NCBI GenBank assembly: GCA_025266875.1 | Contig: JALLLT010000032.1 | Span: 434,001-498,000 of the forward strand | DNA length: 64,000 nucleotides | Direction: 5' to 3' | Source: Fennellomyces sp. T-0311 | Taxonomy: Eukaryota; Mucoromycota; Mucoromycetes; Mucorales; Lichtheimiaceae | In this document: one piece after another, positions 10,665-22,212 of the stretch | Position numbering within the stretch: position 1 is the first letter of the stretch | Layout of the letters: every line of letters begins with the position of its first letter | The notes under the pieces: generated by a model | Databases searched by the model: none | Seen by the model: only the letters and a program-made list of their open reading frames with translations | Told to the model about the DNA's origin: nothing | Translations under genes and position numbers: made by a program

Positions 10665-11244
10665 TTATTAGTATCATTCATGTACCTGTCTATGGCTAAG
10701 TGACTTCACCCTTAATTTCACAAAAGCTTCAAAAAATAGGGTACAAACCCCATATTTTCTCTGCAACATACTTCTTTAAAAAGCCATACAAACTTTTTTT
10801 GCGAGCCAGAAGGCTAATTCCCGCGTTCCTTACGGCAACTGATGATGACCTGAAGTTACTTTCGATAGTCAGCCATAATTGCACATTTCCTTTTCTGACT
10901 GGAAGTTGCTTGATCCAATCTACCCCAGGGTCAAGCTGTACAGTATCATTGTACCTGTGGCTTTCAAAATTATCTGATGGTCACTAACCGCAACAACATT
11001 ACCAGTTCAGCTGATGTATTTTGCGTACATTTCTGATCACTTACGGCTACGGTTACTTGCCTGATGTACTTTTATTTTAGGAAATCTGCCGTTACGCGCA
11101 AGAACAAGATAGCCTAGAGATTTGTACATGAGCTCCAGAAACGGTCACCTATAATGGAATACTTGGGTGCTTTTGGAATACTAAACGGGAGTACATTTTG
11201 ATTTCTTTACCCATGTTACCATTTGTTCTACTACAGCTATGGTG
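10665..11244. other. Intergenic, no gene seen
   Basis: No coding or RNA signal that I can support. It lies between the broken GPI-protein gene and a further signal-peptide remnant. Confidence 0.4.
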
Positions 11245-11327
11245 TTTATCTTTAAATGCTGAGGTCTTGTCCAGTGTGGAATAATAATTGGGTTACGGTT
11301 TTTCTCCGCAACAGCCATTAAGCCCTC
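11245..11327 (+). pseudogene. Signal-peptide remnant of the GPI-protein family, cut off at a Crypton edge
   Basis: The bases from about 11258 (gtcttgtccagtgtggaat) to GCAACAGCC align with few changes to 9688-9740, the signal-peptide part of the gene at 9659 (shared core ACGTTTTTCTCC with one extra base). The similarity stops where the Crypton begins at about 11328. Confidence 0.5.
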
Positions 11328-14300
11328 CATAGGAGGTATCTGGTGGGGGTCTCCAGCCAGCGAGACCCAGTCCCCGTATTTTTTGGCAGTGGTTGAGACC
11401 CCGAAGAAAATACTTTTGTTTGCGGCATGATTGGCGAAATTTCAAGACCGGGTTGCTTATGCAAACTGACTTCTCTTTTTTCTTCGTACCTGTTTTATGA
11501 ATTCCTCTTATCGTTTACTGCATTCAGACCAGGCATTGTGTATACTCTCACTACGAACAAAAACAATTGCCAATTGAATGGATATGCATTTCCACGAAGA
11601 CAATCAATTTTGAGAGCATGTGTGTACATCAATCAGCTACAACAACGTTCGCATATGCACATTCAACAACAATTCTTTCAGCACTCAAAATCAAAGAGCA
11701 AATTACGTATGCTATGTTCACATAAAAGCCCAGATAGGTTGCGCCTCGTTAAGCCTTCTCGACAAGATTATCACCATCGGTGAAAGCATAACATTCTTTC
11801 AAGTAGACATCCCCACTATTTAGGTATGCAACTTAAACTCACAGATAAGTTAAGATCTGCTTTTTGTATGCTCTTTTCAACCAATGCATGCTTATCATGA
11901 ACAATTTAACCACATAATACACAGCACTAGGCAAATAGTTTACTCTAGGTTCAACAATAGTTATCCATGCCAGTAATCAATTAATTGCTACGGCAGAATC
12001 CACTACTGCTTGCGATATCTATTTCACGTTTATATCGGAAGGCTCAGAATCTAGAGATTTTTTTTATTATCGTCTCATTTGCTTGAGATACTCTTGAAGA
12101 GCCCACAGCGTTTGCCTTTTTGCAGGGAGAGGTAGACTGCGCCGCATATTTTCAACTGCTTCGACAGCCTCCTGCTCCGATTTGCCTTCATCAATAAGGC
12201 GCTCAATCGCCTCGATGATGATCTTGCGGCGGTTCCATTGACGATTGTCAGTTTTGTTGCGTCGCCATCCATCACCATACTTCTGCTCGAGCTCGCGGAT
12301 TGCAGGACCACCAAATATTCCCACCGTATATTCGTCCCAAAATCGTGCCACCGTTTCGATGTTCGACTTCAGTTTATACTGCGGTGGGGCTGTGCTAGCA
12401 TTCGGTGCTGCTGCCTGAGCTTGGTCATGCTCAGCAGTGTAAGCAGCTAAAGCAGGCGAATGCTGGTCATAGTGGCTATGTATAATTGGTGATCCGACGG
12501 GTGATTGTGGGCTTGCAGCAAAACGATCCAAGGGTAGGTAGCCGCCAACCAGTGCAATAGGCGATGGCATATTCGAAGAAACATAATGGCCGAGACCGCG
12601 AACAAATTGCTCATAATGAGAAAAAGAGCGATAAAGCACAGCAATATCCTCGTCACGGCGTGTGTTCTGCCTCTCAATTCTTTCAACTGCTTGTCCTATG
12701 CGCTGGAAACCTTGATCAATACTCACAGACAAACGTTGCGTGCTCTCGTGGGCCTGAGCAAAACGTCTATCTATGGTATCAACCATTTGTGGCATTAGAC
12801 GATGCAGATCCTGATCTAATGGTGGGCGCGCTTCTTGTCCCAAGGCAACTGAACGAAGTGAGTCTGCAAAAGTCCTGTAATCGGCGCTGCAGAAAACAGG
12901 ATCTTGCCAGATGAGCCACTCAGGAAACTGCTCCATTAAAGAAACGGAATCCTATAAACTTCATTTGCTTAGAAATCCACAACTTAGCGGCACCATATCG
13001 TAGTGACCTGCCATACCTGCAAGATGATGGTGCGAAAGTATATCATCAGTTTCAAAAAATTGGGGCCAGCAATTTCCTTCGGTAGCTCTCCCGATCTATA
13101 TCTTTGTTGCCAATAGTCGACCTCTGGGAAAACCTGCTTTTTCAAAGATTCAGGTGGGTCTAGGGCGGCACGTGGCAAGTGGAAAGCGCCACCTCGGGTT
13201 GGAAAACCGGCAATCGAGCGCATCGCCTGCTTGGGAAGGCTGGTTAAGTACGAGGCAATGAAAGAATCAGCACCCCAGCGACCAGCTCTACGTTGCTGGT
13301 TGTCAGTAACATCATCTTCGTTCATTAATCTCGCAGAGCAACCGCGCGGCGCATGCGTCACCTTGGACGTGTTAATGCCAAGGAGAGCAAAGACATTTCT
13401 GTAGGAATTGTAGTGCGTATCATACGAGTACTTCCTGTGGAGACCATCACCAAGGATTACATGGACATTATACCAATTGGCGCACTCGGACATATCTGGG
13501 TAGTGTTCATCACGAGAAATATGCCAATGGTAAAAGAAGTAAAAGGCCATGGCTCCGAGTGGACACAAGAGAACTTCCTTGTTCCGAAATGCAGAACCAA
13601 ACTCCCGGCCATCAAGCTGATTCTGCTTGCTGTGATCCATGTTGATAACCAGAGCTTGGCACTCTGTTGGACCTTCATTATCACATGGAACACAGTAGAG
13701 GTCGGAAAGCTGCATTTTTCTGGCTGTCTGGCTATGGCCAAGGATTGCGTGAGCCATAAGGATATCAAAACGATCCCTGACTGCCTTGGCGTTGTTCTTG
13801 GTCAAGTAATACTTGCTAATGTCAACAAGCTCATCGTACGTGTAACCATCGGCCATGGTACCAATCCCGCGATCCTCAAAGCTTTCATGGTGTCTTTTTG
13901 TCTCGTTACGGTCCAACGAATTCAAAACAGACTTGACTGCTTTTCCATGTAGATGCTTGATGAACTTTGAACCTGGCTGTGCCTGCTGTTGCCTCCACAA
14001 GTCAACGATCGGCTTGACATAGTGGCCAACAGTTTTCGCATTCAGTGGCTTAGGCTTTCCGTCAGGTCCAGGCTTTTCATGCTGATTTCCTCGAGGAATG
14101 ACAACCTCTCGTAACCAGAGAACAAGTTTTCCTTCATGAACGAGCTCTTTATCATGAAACTTGCGCACATTTTTGCACCAGTGCTGCATATTTTAGAAAT
14201 AACTTCCAGAGTAAGCAAAACTACATTTTATATTACACCTCATGCCTTGTATTGTTGAGCACACCTTAAGTTCCTATTGCCTTGGATTATAGGCTAAATT

Positions 14301-14640
14301 TGTGTTTTCTGCGCGCGCCTGATTCCTGTCTTCGATGGAATCCCTGATTGCATCGTTGATATCGTCATTGTTTCTTTTGTTATGTAACAGAACGCTGTCC
14401 ATTTGCTGTTCTGAAACTTCGCCTCCATTTGCTTCACGTAAGGCTGCAAGAACGGCACGACGAATAGCCTCTTCATTGCTGATGGCAGGCGCTTTTCTTT
14501 TTCTTGCTGCGGATTTTGTACGAGCCATCTTTCTGACTTTCGATAGAAGGAAGCGTAAAGCGTAGAAGTAAGGTTGCGAAGGATAAAAAAGTATAAAAAA
14601 GGTGTGTGTAACACTAAATCGAGCAGCAGCACAGTACCAT
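11328..14640. mobile_element. Crypton-type tyrosine-recombinase element, copy 1
   Basis: The left edge is fixed by where similarity with the second copy begins (11328 here, 56754 there, starting CATAGGAGGTATCTGG). About 740 bases of non-coding sequence follow, then the recombinase gene on the minus strand. The right edge is not fixed because copy 2 runs out of the window; 14640 is a nominal end just beyond the recombinase 5' end. Cryptons are fungal DNA elements that move through a tyrosine recombinase and lack long terminal repeats, which fits the absence of any here. Confidence 0.65.
12067..14528 (-). pseudogene. Crypton tyrosine recombinase with GCR1_C DNA-binding domain, one in-frame stop
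   Basis: Exons 14528-14265, 14183-13017 and 12951-12067 join in phase into about 771 codons. Exon 1 is basic and ends LAYNPRQ, an amber codon at 14278-14276, then ELK, splicing to HWCKNVRKFHDKELV. The joined text fits the usual opening of the Crypton/Ndc10-type recombinase domain, so the stop looks like a single Gln-to-amber change. Exon 2 is the Ndc10_II-like catalytic core: HAPRGCSARL, GRWGADSFIASYL, SIAGF and PPESLKKQVFPEVDYW. Where related enzymes carry the first catalytic Arg this copy reads AILGHSQTARKMQLSDL, so that Arg may be lost or shifted. Exon 3 ends in a GCR1_C domain (FWDEYTVGIFGGPAIRELEQKYG). A second, more decayed copy lies at 57490-63920. Confidence 0.75.
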
Positions 14641-14737
14641 CACTGTTCCTGGGTCTCAGAAAAAGTTAAGACGGGTTATACAAAGTAGCTGGATAGGCCA
14701 GTTACAGTTCGCGGATGCGCTTTATTGAGACACAGAC

Positions 14738-14759
14738 TGTCAATACCAAGGTATTGACA
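14738..14759. repeat. Perfect 10-base palindrome with 2-base spacer
   Basis: TGTCAATACC, AA, GGTATTGACA. It lies about 210 bases upstream of the Crypton recombinase start. It could be a recombinase or repressor binding site at the element's right side, or a chance palindrome. Confidence 0.5.
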
Positions 14760-16144
14760 CTCTGTACTAATAAAATACTTAGGTATTCGGAGTCTCCGCC
14801 TGTTACACAGCGCTAGGACTGAGACTGGACGGGAGACTGGATGTCAAGATACATATTAAGTATTTCATGGTAACCAGTTTGGGGAGTCATGTATACTGTT
14901 CTGGGCAATCTGAAATTGTGGCGCATGATTCTGGTAGTTTTCCAAAAAGAAATAAAAGTATTCCACGCAGTTGCTGTAAGTCAACAATCAAAGCTGTATC
15001 CAAAATGTATCAACTAATCAGGCAATACTACTTTATAGGTTAATGACTATCAGACAATTTCAAAAAAATACATGTGATACAGTTTGATTCTGCAGGATCT
15101 TTATATTAAGCAGCATCAGGCCAGAAAAGGAAAATACGATTTTGGCTGAATAGTGGAAGTGATTTTATGGAGTTAAGAGTAAAACTACTTTATCAATGAC
15201 AGATACTTCAATGGTATTAACAATTATTGGCAATAGCACATCTGCTGGAGGGATCCCGTGACTGGAAGAGTTTACATTAGCCGGTTCATAGCCAGAGTTG
15301 CGTACATACTGCAGCCGCTACATTGCAGTAACAATTACGGGTTTAGAATAATCAGAACCTTTCTTTCCTTTTCTTTTTTCATGTCTCCGCATAGACTCTA
15401 GAAACAGTAATGGAAACCACTGTATGTATGAGGGCAGAGTTCTCAATGAATCTCGATGAATATATGAAACTGACGCAAGGATTAAGTTAGTCTGACCTCT
15501 ATAACCGCAACCGGCCTCTGTAGGATTCCAACCGCTTCTGCTTTGAGTTTAATCGTTTCATCACTCGATATGCAGAACATCCCATATTGTAGTCTCGATA
15601 CGTTGAAGTTTAACGTTGAATATCTAAGCATGCATTGGCGGCCAGTGACGTCTGTATCTCCCTAATCACGATCACGACATATGGTGTCTCTTAGAAGAAT
15701 GAATCCCGAACCCTTAGATAGGATGCTTCCTCATCACCACAATGGGGGTAGTAAGCCGCCTATCGATAAAGACTACTGGTTACTAGATAGATCTGCAAGG
15801 CGTATTTACTGACTGTTTTGAAAGAAATGTTTGCTTATGCTGGGTGTTTTAGACTTGTACCTTGAGAAATTTGCTTGACCAACAAAATGGATATCTGTAC
15901 AACGCTTATAAGCTAAAAGTGCAATATCATACGCGCCATTGAAAGGCTTTCTAAAATGTGCGTATGAATTCAGAAACGAAATTTAACGAGCAAAGCGAGA
16001 CAAGGGATATGTTCGTGAAATTTAATTGCTGAGGATCATGGTGGACTAATATAGGACACATACGCGTGATTGGGAAGGATGATATGAAGAAAAGGATGGT
16101 AGTATTAACCCGAAATTAAAAACAATGTATGTACATAGAAGATT
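14760..16144. other. Intergenic, no gene seen
   Basis: About 1.4 kb of AT-rich sequence with no open frame worth reporting and no RNA gene recognised. Part of it may belong to the right end of the Crypton. Confidence 0.4.
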
Positions 16145-17440
16145 CTAATCATATAGGCCCTCCAACGCCAACGCATCCAAGGTTCTACTGATAACTTCCA
16201 CTTCACCAGTATTTTCATCCAGCATGAGGTTACAATTTGGATCTTGACCTTCTTGCCCATCCACCATATCATGACCAAGACGATTGTAGTATTCCACTTG
16301 ATCCAACCCATCCATCATCACACGGTCAACATCCACATCGACATCTACCAAATACCGATCTCTGTTTGGACTTCCTATATCCTTGCTTTCGCGGCGTTCA
16401 GCAGCTAGTCTTGATGAAGCAAATCCAACATCATCGGATCCTGCTAACGAAGGCGGCTTGTTGCTAGACAATGATACACCTGGATCAATGCCAGGACTAC
16501 TGCTGTTGCTATCGACGGTGTTGGGTACAAATCCAACCCGATGTCTTCCATCGTCCAGCAAGTTATCGAGGAGATCTAAAGCAAGCATGGTTTCAGTTAA
16601 ATCGTTCAGCGTTTAAGCGCAATGTACCATTTTTCCGGCGCTGATAATCATCTTCCTTTTCTTTTTCCAACTTTTCCTTCCTGTCTTTCAGCTCCCGCTC
16701 CTCCTCAGTCATCATTTCAGGGTTGAGGAACTTGAGACGAAGACATGAATGCTTTCGGAAAGAAACTTGGCCGCCCCAAAGCCAGGTGGGTATTACGGAG
16801 GGTATCGTTATTTCAAAGTTTTTGAAATTCTCCACAAATTCAAACTCTTCGGCCGCAATCACGTTGGTGTGCAAGTATCTAGCATTGACGGTAAGGTTGA
16901 TTTTTTCTCTCTCTGTGGTAAGCCACGCTACCTTGATAGTTCGCTCATGGCGCTTGGGGTACACCACATTTGCAGCTTGCGCAGACACGCCACCACCAGT
17001 CCAGTTACATCAGCACCATCGAGACAGTGCAGATAGATAGGGTGGTTGGCTGGATCAATAAGTATCTGTATAAGCAAGCACATCAGTCTTTTGTTACTGT
17101 TGAACGAAGATCACTAACCTGCAAGGCCATCAATGTTTTACTATAGCTCAACGGAACATTATCCTCCTTCATTTTATCCACCTGGATATGTATTAAGACG
17201 ATATTATGTTGTGCGCAGAACTCTTGGACTTCGGGTTTGAGAGGGTTTGGAATGAGTGACAGGATCGTTTTTAATCGTAACCTAAAGGGTTTGCTTAGTA
17301 TAGGAGCGATTGGCGTAGTGAAAGACTTACCGTTTGAGAAATCGTAGATTGCGTGGCTTCGGGTAGCCACCTCGGAATAGACATTCCTCCACCATGGCGT
17401 ACCGAAATGGGGGTATCAAGCTTGGCAATGTGGTCGACAT
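16145..17440 (-). CDS. OCA6: Oca6-like atypical dual-specificity/tyrosine phosphatase
   Basis: Exons 17440-17331, 17281-17119, 17065-16932, 16878-16628 and 16575-16145 join in phase to 362 residues. Residues 10-90 (PPFRYAMVEECLFRGGYPKPRN, then LRLKTILSLIPN) have the entry and beta strands of the Siw14/Oca family. The P-loop region reads HCLDGADVTG with Cys at 105. The arginine expected five residues after it in the CX5R signature is Val, so catalysis may be weak or absent. The middle part (YLHTNVIAAEEFEFVENF, then IPTWLWGGQ) matches the helical tail of the family. A charged coiled stretch and an acidic, low-complexity C-terminus of about 145 residues extend beyond the usual length. In yeast, Oca proteins form a complex involved in stress response and inositol pyrophosphate metabolism. 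Divergent from TFA2 with 121 bases between start codons. Confidence 0.82.
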
Positions 17441-17561
17441 GGCACACGTTGTTCTGGAATAGTTGCGCGGGGCCGACACTAATTTTTGCTTCTCCAAAAG
17501 GAATAATAAGCTCAGTTCACAAGTTCAGCCCTTTTCCCTCTGTCTCTCTTTTCTTTCAGCG
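17441..17561. promoter_or_regulatory. Shared divergent promoter of OCA6-like and TFA2
   Basis: Only 121 bases separate the two start codons. The right half, next to TFA2, is a pyrimidine tract (tttccctctgtctctctttt) typical of fungal core promoters. Confidence 0.6.
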
Positions 17562-18799
17562 ATGTCTAATTTATCAGATCAATTCAAAAACTTTAAAAAG
17601 TCATTATCAGCGAACACGCTTTTGGGGGTTAAGCGAGTAGCGAGTGGGGCAACGCAAGCGAAAGCAGATTCGAGTCAATCGTCGACTCCAAAGTATGGAT
17701 CCATCACAAACAACACAAAGGCAGCCTTCGACACATTGGGTTCAGATGCACCTCGAAAGAAATCAAAGAAAGCAACTGGTATTTTTTCGTTCTTGTACGC
17801 AACAGTTGGACATAAGAGAAACCCATATCTTTTTACATATATACTAGTCTATTCACAACCTGCCAATACTGGCACTGGCCACCATGCTATGAGTCAGCTG
17901 TACACCGTGATTCAGTTCCTCAAGGTATAGATAGTGGGTGCAAAGTCGAAGGAAATAGACGGCTATAGCTGCGGAAATATAGGATTGCGAATCACCTCAG
18001 TCTGTCGTGAGCATTGCATCACGATCCAAAGTTGATATTCAAAAAAGTCAGACGCTATGGGACAAGCTGGTCAACAATGACAAGATCGAGTATGATCCGA
18101 TCAACCGCACCTTTGCATATAAGGTAATGCCATAACAACAGCTTTTTTTTTTGCTCGGTTTGCATGGTAACACGTTGCCAAAGCCAGCGTACCAGATCAA
18201 GAGTAAGGAGGATTTGCTGGATCTGCTGATAAAGAAGAGAGATGAGGGCGGCATGGACTATAAGGATTTGAAGGACTCATATGCAAAGCTTGGCGATGCT
18301 GTGGAGGAGTTGGCCAACGAAGGACAGATTCTGGTGATTCGCAACAAGGATGGCAACCCGCGTGTGTTGTTCTACAACGATATGCAGTATAACACACCGG
18401 TTGAGGAAGGTAAAGGCATCCTTTCGGATGGTTGGTCAAGAACTTGGCTAACTCGCAATATCAGAGTTCCGCAGCATGTGGGCCAAGATTCGCATACCTG
18501 ATGAAACGGATTTGCCCAAGGCATTAGAAAACGGTACGACCGAACATTGGCAGGCAAAACGAGAGTTATTGACTTGTTATACAATAGCTGGATTGAAGAC
18601 GATGGAAGTGTTCGAGAAGAAGGTCGTGTCTGAGGTAACGTATATTATGGTAATGTGATTCAAAGGGAACAGGCACTATAGTTATTGTATCCAATAGCCC
18701 AAATTGAAGCGGTCCAAGACGCGAAACCGCAAGTTTAAGATTACTAATACCCATCTTGCAAACATTGACTTGTCCAAGGATTACGTGCCAAACAAATAA
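17562..18799 (+). CDS. TFA2: Transcription initiation factor IIE subunit beta
   Basis: Exons 17562-17778, 17848-17924, 17983-18123, 18184-18409, 18465-18533, 18588-18634 and 18698-18799 join in phase to 292 residues. TFIIE-beta acts with TFIIE-alpha and TFIIH in RNA polymerase II preinitiation complexes. The N-terminus (about 1-75) is basic and disordered. The first winged helix starts at MSQLYTVIQFLK and includes LWDKLVNNDKIEYDP. The second follows AYKPAYQIKSKEDLLDLL and includes GMDYKDLKDSY and ILVIRNKDG. The tail has FRSMWAKIRIPDETDLPKALE and the basic end PKLKRSKTRNRKFKITNTHL, both typical of Tfa2. The length fits fungal homologues. The stop lies eight bases from that of the ZNF830-like gene on the other strand. 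Confidence 0.92.
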
Positions 18800-18807
18800 A
18801 AAAAAAG

Positions 18808-19695
18808 CTATAACTGTTGTGCTCGCCAATCATCCTCTTCCTCCTCGTCTTCATCATCCTCATCCATGTCGTCGAACACAGTAACCACTTTCTTTGGCGA
18901 TTGCTTCTTGAGCAAATTTCGAACGCCCGACTTGAGACTGGATCGAATTTCATGCTCGGCATCATCGTAATCGATCCGATCAACTTCTTTTGGTGCCACA
19001 AATTGGCCTTGCGTTGCCTTTTTACGCAAATCTTTCAGCATCTCGACACGGGAATCAAATTCAGCTTGTTGCCGGAAGATTTCCTCGTCCCGTTCAAGCC
19101 AAAACTCTTCATCATCCTGTTCGTCTACTTTCTCTGCCTCCTCGATCGTGTCTGCCATGGCTTCCTTGAAAAGCGCATATTCTTCGTCGAGTTTGTTTTC
19201 CAGTTGTTCGTCGGGAGGTGGTGCTTTTCGTACGCGCGCTTCTTCTTCAGGATTATCAAAGAATCCTTGAGGTAATCCTTGTTCGGTTGTTTGTTCTTGC
19301 TTTGGTGCTTCTTGCTCTTCTTCCTCTTCTTCACTTTCTGAAGGCTGTGGTCCATTGTCGAAAAAATCGGCAGGAAGTTGATCTTGCATATCATCGTCGC
19401 CATCGTGTTTAGCTCGTTTGGTGGTTGGTTCGTCTGGTACGGGAGACGGAGCTCGTTTGATTGGTGCAGATCGTTGTTGTTTTTGTTGTTTTAATGCTCG
19501 TAAACGCGCCATGCTTTCCTTGTGCAATGCAGAGCCTAGATGGCCAGCCCAACTCGATTTGACATGGCTATTGCACACAACGCACATGAGTTGATCTTGT
19601 GCATCGTACTTTGCCAAAGGGTGATCGATTCGTTTCTCTTTTTGTCGTTCTGTACGTTGCTGCTTTAATAATCGTCGTACTTCAGCTTTTGGCAT
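18808..19695 (-). CDS. ZNF830-like coiled-coil C2H2 zinc-finger protein
   Basis: Single exon, 295 residues. One C2H2 finger of the ZNF830/CCDC16 type lies at about 38-58 (CVVCNSHVKSSWAGHLGSALH; Cys 38 and 41, His 52 and 58). It is followed by a Lys/Gln-rich helix, a proline-rich linker (APSPVPDEPTTKRAKHD) and two copies of a GFFDN-type motif (ADFFDN, QGFFDN). An acidic coiled coil and a strongly acidic C-terminus (DDMDEDDEDEEEEDDW) complete it. ZNF830 homologues are nuclear and associate with spliceosomal and DNA-damage factors; the specific role here is inferred. It is convergent with TFA2, so the two 3' ends must overlap as transcripts. Confidence 0.8.
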   Translation of the reverse strand: MPKAEVRRLLKQQRTERQKEKRIDHPLAKYDAQDQLMCVVCNSHVKSSWAGHLGSALHKESMARLRALKQQKQQRSAPIKRAPSPVPDEPTTKRAKHDGDDDMQDQLPADFFDNGPQPSESEEEEEEQEAPKQEQTTEQGLPQGFFDNPEEEARVRKAPPPDEQLENKLDEEYALFKEAMADTIEEAEKVDEQDDEEFWLERDEEIFRQQAEFDSRVEMLKDLRKKATQGQFVAPKEVDRIDYDDAEHEIRSSLKSGVRNLLKKQSPKKVVTVFDDMDEDDEDEEEEDDWRAQQL

Positions 19696-22212
19696 GCTGG
19701 CTATGTGTCTTGAACAAGTTCCTCGTCTGGCTTTGCAAAAAAAAAAATGAACGGGATTGGATTTCCGTCACCACTACACGACTGTATGTTACCATGTTGC
19801 TTTGTGAATAACTATACAAATGCCCAACGATAAAAACGCAGTATACCTGTTAATCTTTCAAATATGATATTTGACTAGTAAAATCTGGTATCCTCTAAGG
19901 TGCCATGGTAATCGTAACTAAGTAATACTTTACTCAATGGCAGCAAGATACGCAATTGCCAATAGTAATAGATACATATGCAAAAAATCATACGCATGTA
20001 ACTTTAATAAATAATTGAGTACTCGTTCAGAATATACCCACCGAAACCTGTTGGCCAATTTTCATGTCATATCTCGGTCTCAGATTGTGCAAGCAACATA
20101 AACTAAACTGTCTCATAATTCTCCTAACTGGCTCTATACTATGCAAAAAGCAAAATATGCCATCACCTAGGCCAAATATTTTCTATCTCGGTAAAAGCCT
20201 AAAATCACACTTCACTACGTATACTTTCCATTCTCGTTGGTTTGCAGGCTGTTCATACCATTGTGTCCGTCTTTGAATCCCCCTTTGATCTTTCTACAGA
20301 AAATGCTGATATATCAAGGAAATCTAATTGCAGAATCAATTTCTATTCAAGAGAACATGTTATCGTAACGATTTTTTCAAGGCTACTGCCTTCGGTTTTT
20401 GACTTTGTTCGACTTTTTTGATTTCGCATCTTTTTCATTTCGTATGTTCTTACATTGATATTTCACTATGGATACTTTCACCTCTAACTTCTTCCATTTC
20501 GAATGATTTTCGCCGATCTTGGTTTACCGGAGTTTACACGTCTCAGCCGTAACTCTTCCAAATAACGCTAAAGACACCAACTCAATGCTTCCGTGACTCT
20601 GCGACATAGCGTGGCTAATAAAAAAAGTTAAAACAAGTTAATATATCTCATGAGTCCTTTGTAAATCACGTTTGCAATTTCTCTATAAAATGTACCTAAA
20701 TATCAAGGAGATCCAATCGCTGGTAAAGTCAGTGAGCGTGTTCAAAGATACCCAGTGGATTTCTGTTGCAAGGTGTAAGCGACGAAGGTAAAAAGTCAAT
20801 ATTTTTACCTCGAATCAGCTCTACATGATTCTTTGGAGGCTAGTTTACTTGTGGGTTGTGCTTATCGACCTTGGTACATTTCTGCATTGTTGTAGCCGTG
20901 TTGGAAAAACAGTCAATGTTCACTTTGCGGCCTTAATCTCGTATGTTTTGCCCTGAACGTGGTTCGATTAGGCGTTCTATGTATTTTACATCCCTGTTTC
21001 TGCTACTTTATGTAATAAAATAAATCGTTTGAACTGCTCAATGAGCCTAAGAAGCGGTGATTATAGCTGCCACTTGCATATTTTTCAAGAGGACATTTCA
21101 TATGTCCGTTGTTTTACCTGGCTCTATGAGCCATTGGATTTAGCTTTAATTTTTTTCGACGGAATACGCTCCTAATCGACTATATCCAACCATCGAATGT
21201 CTCTACAAACACGCCAATACTATCTTATCTGCTTTTAACAAAAGTTTTACTCGGTTGCCAGCTCAATTAATCACACTGATTTCTTGTGGTGACCTTTATA
21301 GACTTTACGATAGAATAAATACTGATTTAGCGATATGGACTCCCTAATGTATCCGCATGTTTTGTAGAGAATTGGAAGGTAAATTTAATAGTGCTAATAG
21401 ATAGTAAAACTAATGATGTAGGGAAAAATTACTTAGAGAAGAAGTTTTCAATTTCTCGCCTTTAAAACAACCTAAACTAAGAATCGCACCAACTGAAAGC
21501 TCTTTGATCTTTTGTAGGTGGCATTCCAAGACATGAGCGTTACGAAACTGGTGATTTTGTAGCACTGACATTTTTGGTACCAAGATATGGCATGGAAATT
21601 GGCCAACATGTTTCGGTACGTATATTCTAAATGACCACTCGACTATTTAATAAAGTTACATAGGATAGTTGCATACTTTAAACTTTCTTTTCAAATACCA
21701 AATCTACTTGCTAATGCCGCCATTTTCTAAAGGCTACCGTATAACTTTTTATCGCTAAAATGATTGCCATCTTTCCAAATCCTGGGGAGGGGGACAAGGC
21801 ATGAACTTTTAATCTATGCAAATTCAAAATCCTGTCACCAGCTATTGACATTTTTGCATATTCCTAAATCAATCTATAAACTGAAAAATGCGATGGCTTG
21901 TACAATCTAGTTAAATTATCGAGCTACACTCGTTTGGCCAATCACCATCACATTTCTGGTATATAAGCAATAATACATGCTATGATATTTTCTCTGTGCG
22001 TGATTTTGCCTGTCAAAGAGCTGCTATACCAATGTTCCAGTATAACGTTAACATGTTAGCTACGTATTAAAATATGTCGGTCATCAGTATTGCTAGGCAT
22101 GAGTTACTATGACAATTCCAGTCCCTAGGTACCCAGTTTGATTGGCTGGCCAAGTATGGAAAAACATTATGCTGTCCGAGAAAAAAAATCATTTTGCGTT
22201 TCTTTGCTCACC
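19696..22212. other. 2.5-kb gene-poor region
   Basis: No frame above about 70 codons looks coding, and no RNA gene or element ends were recognised. A 20-base motif occurs twice with three transitions (20312-20331 and 20701-20720, TATCAAGGARATCYAATYGC), suggesting an old internal duplication. By position it includes the promoters of ZNF830-like and NOP13. Confidence 0.4.

Noticed and set aside
14640..14860. Terminal inverted repeats of the Crypton (GTCTCC-type stretches at both sides)
   Set aside because: Matches are short and imperfect, and Cryptons are not expected to have such ends.
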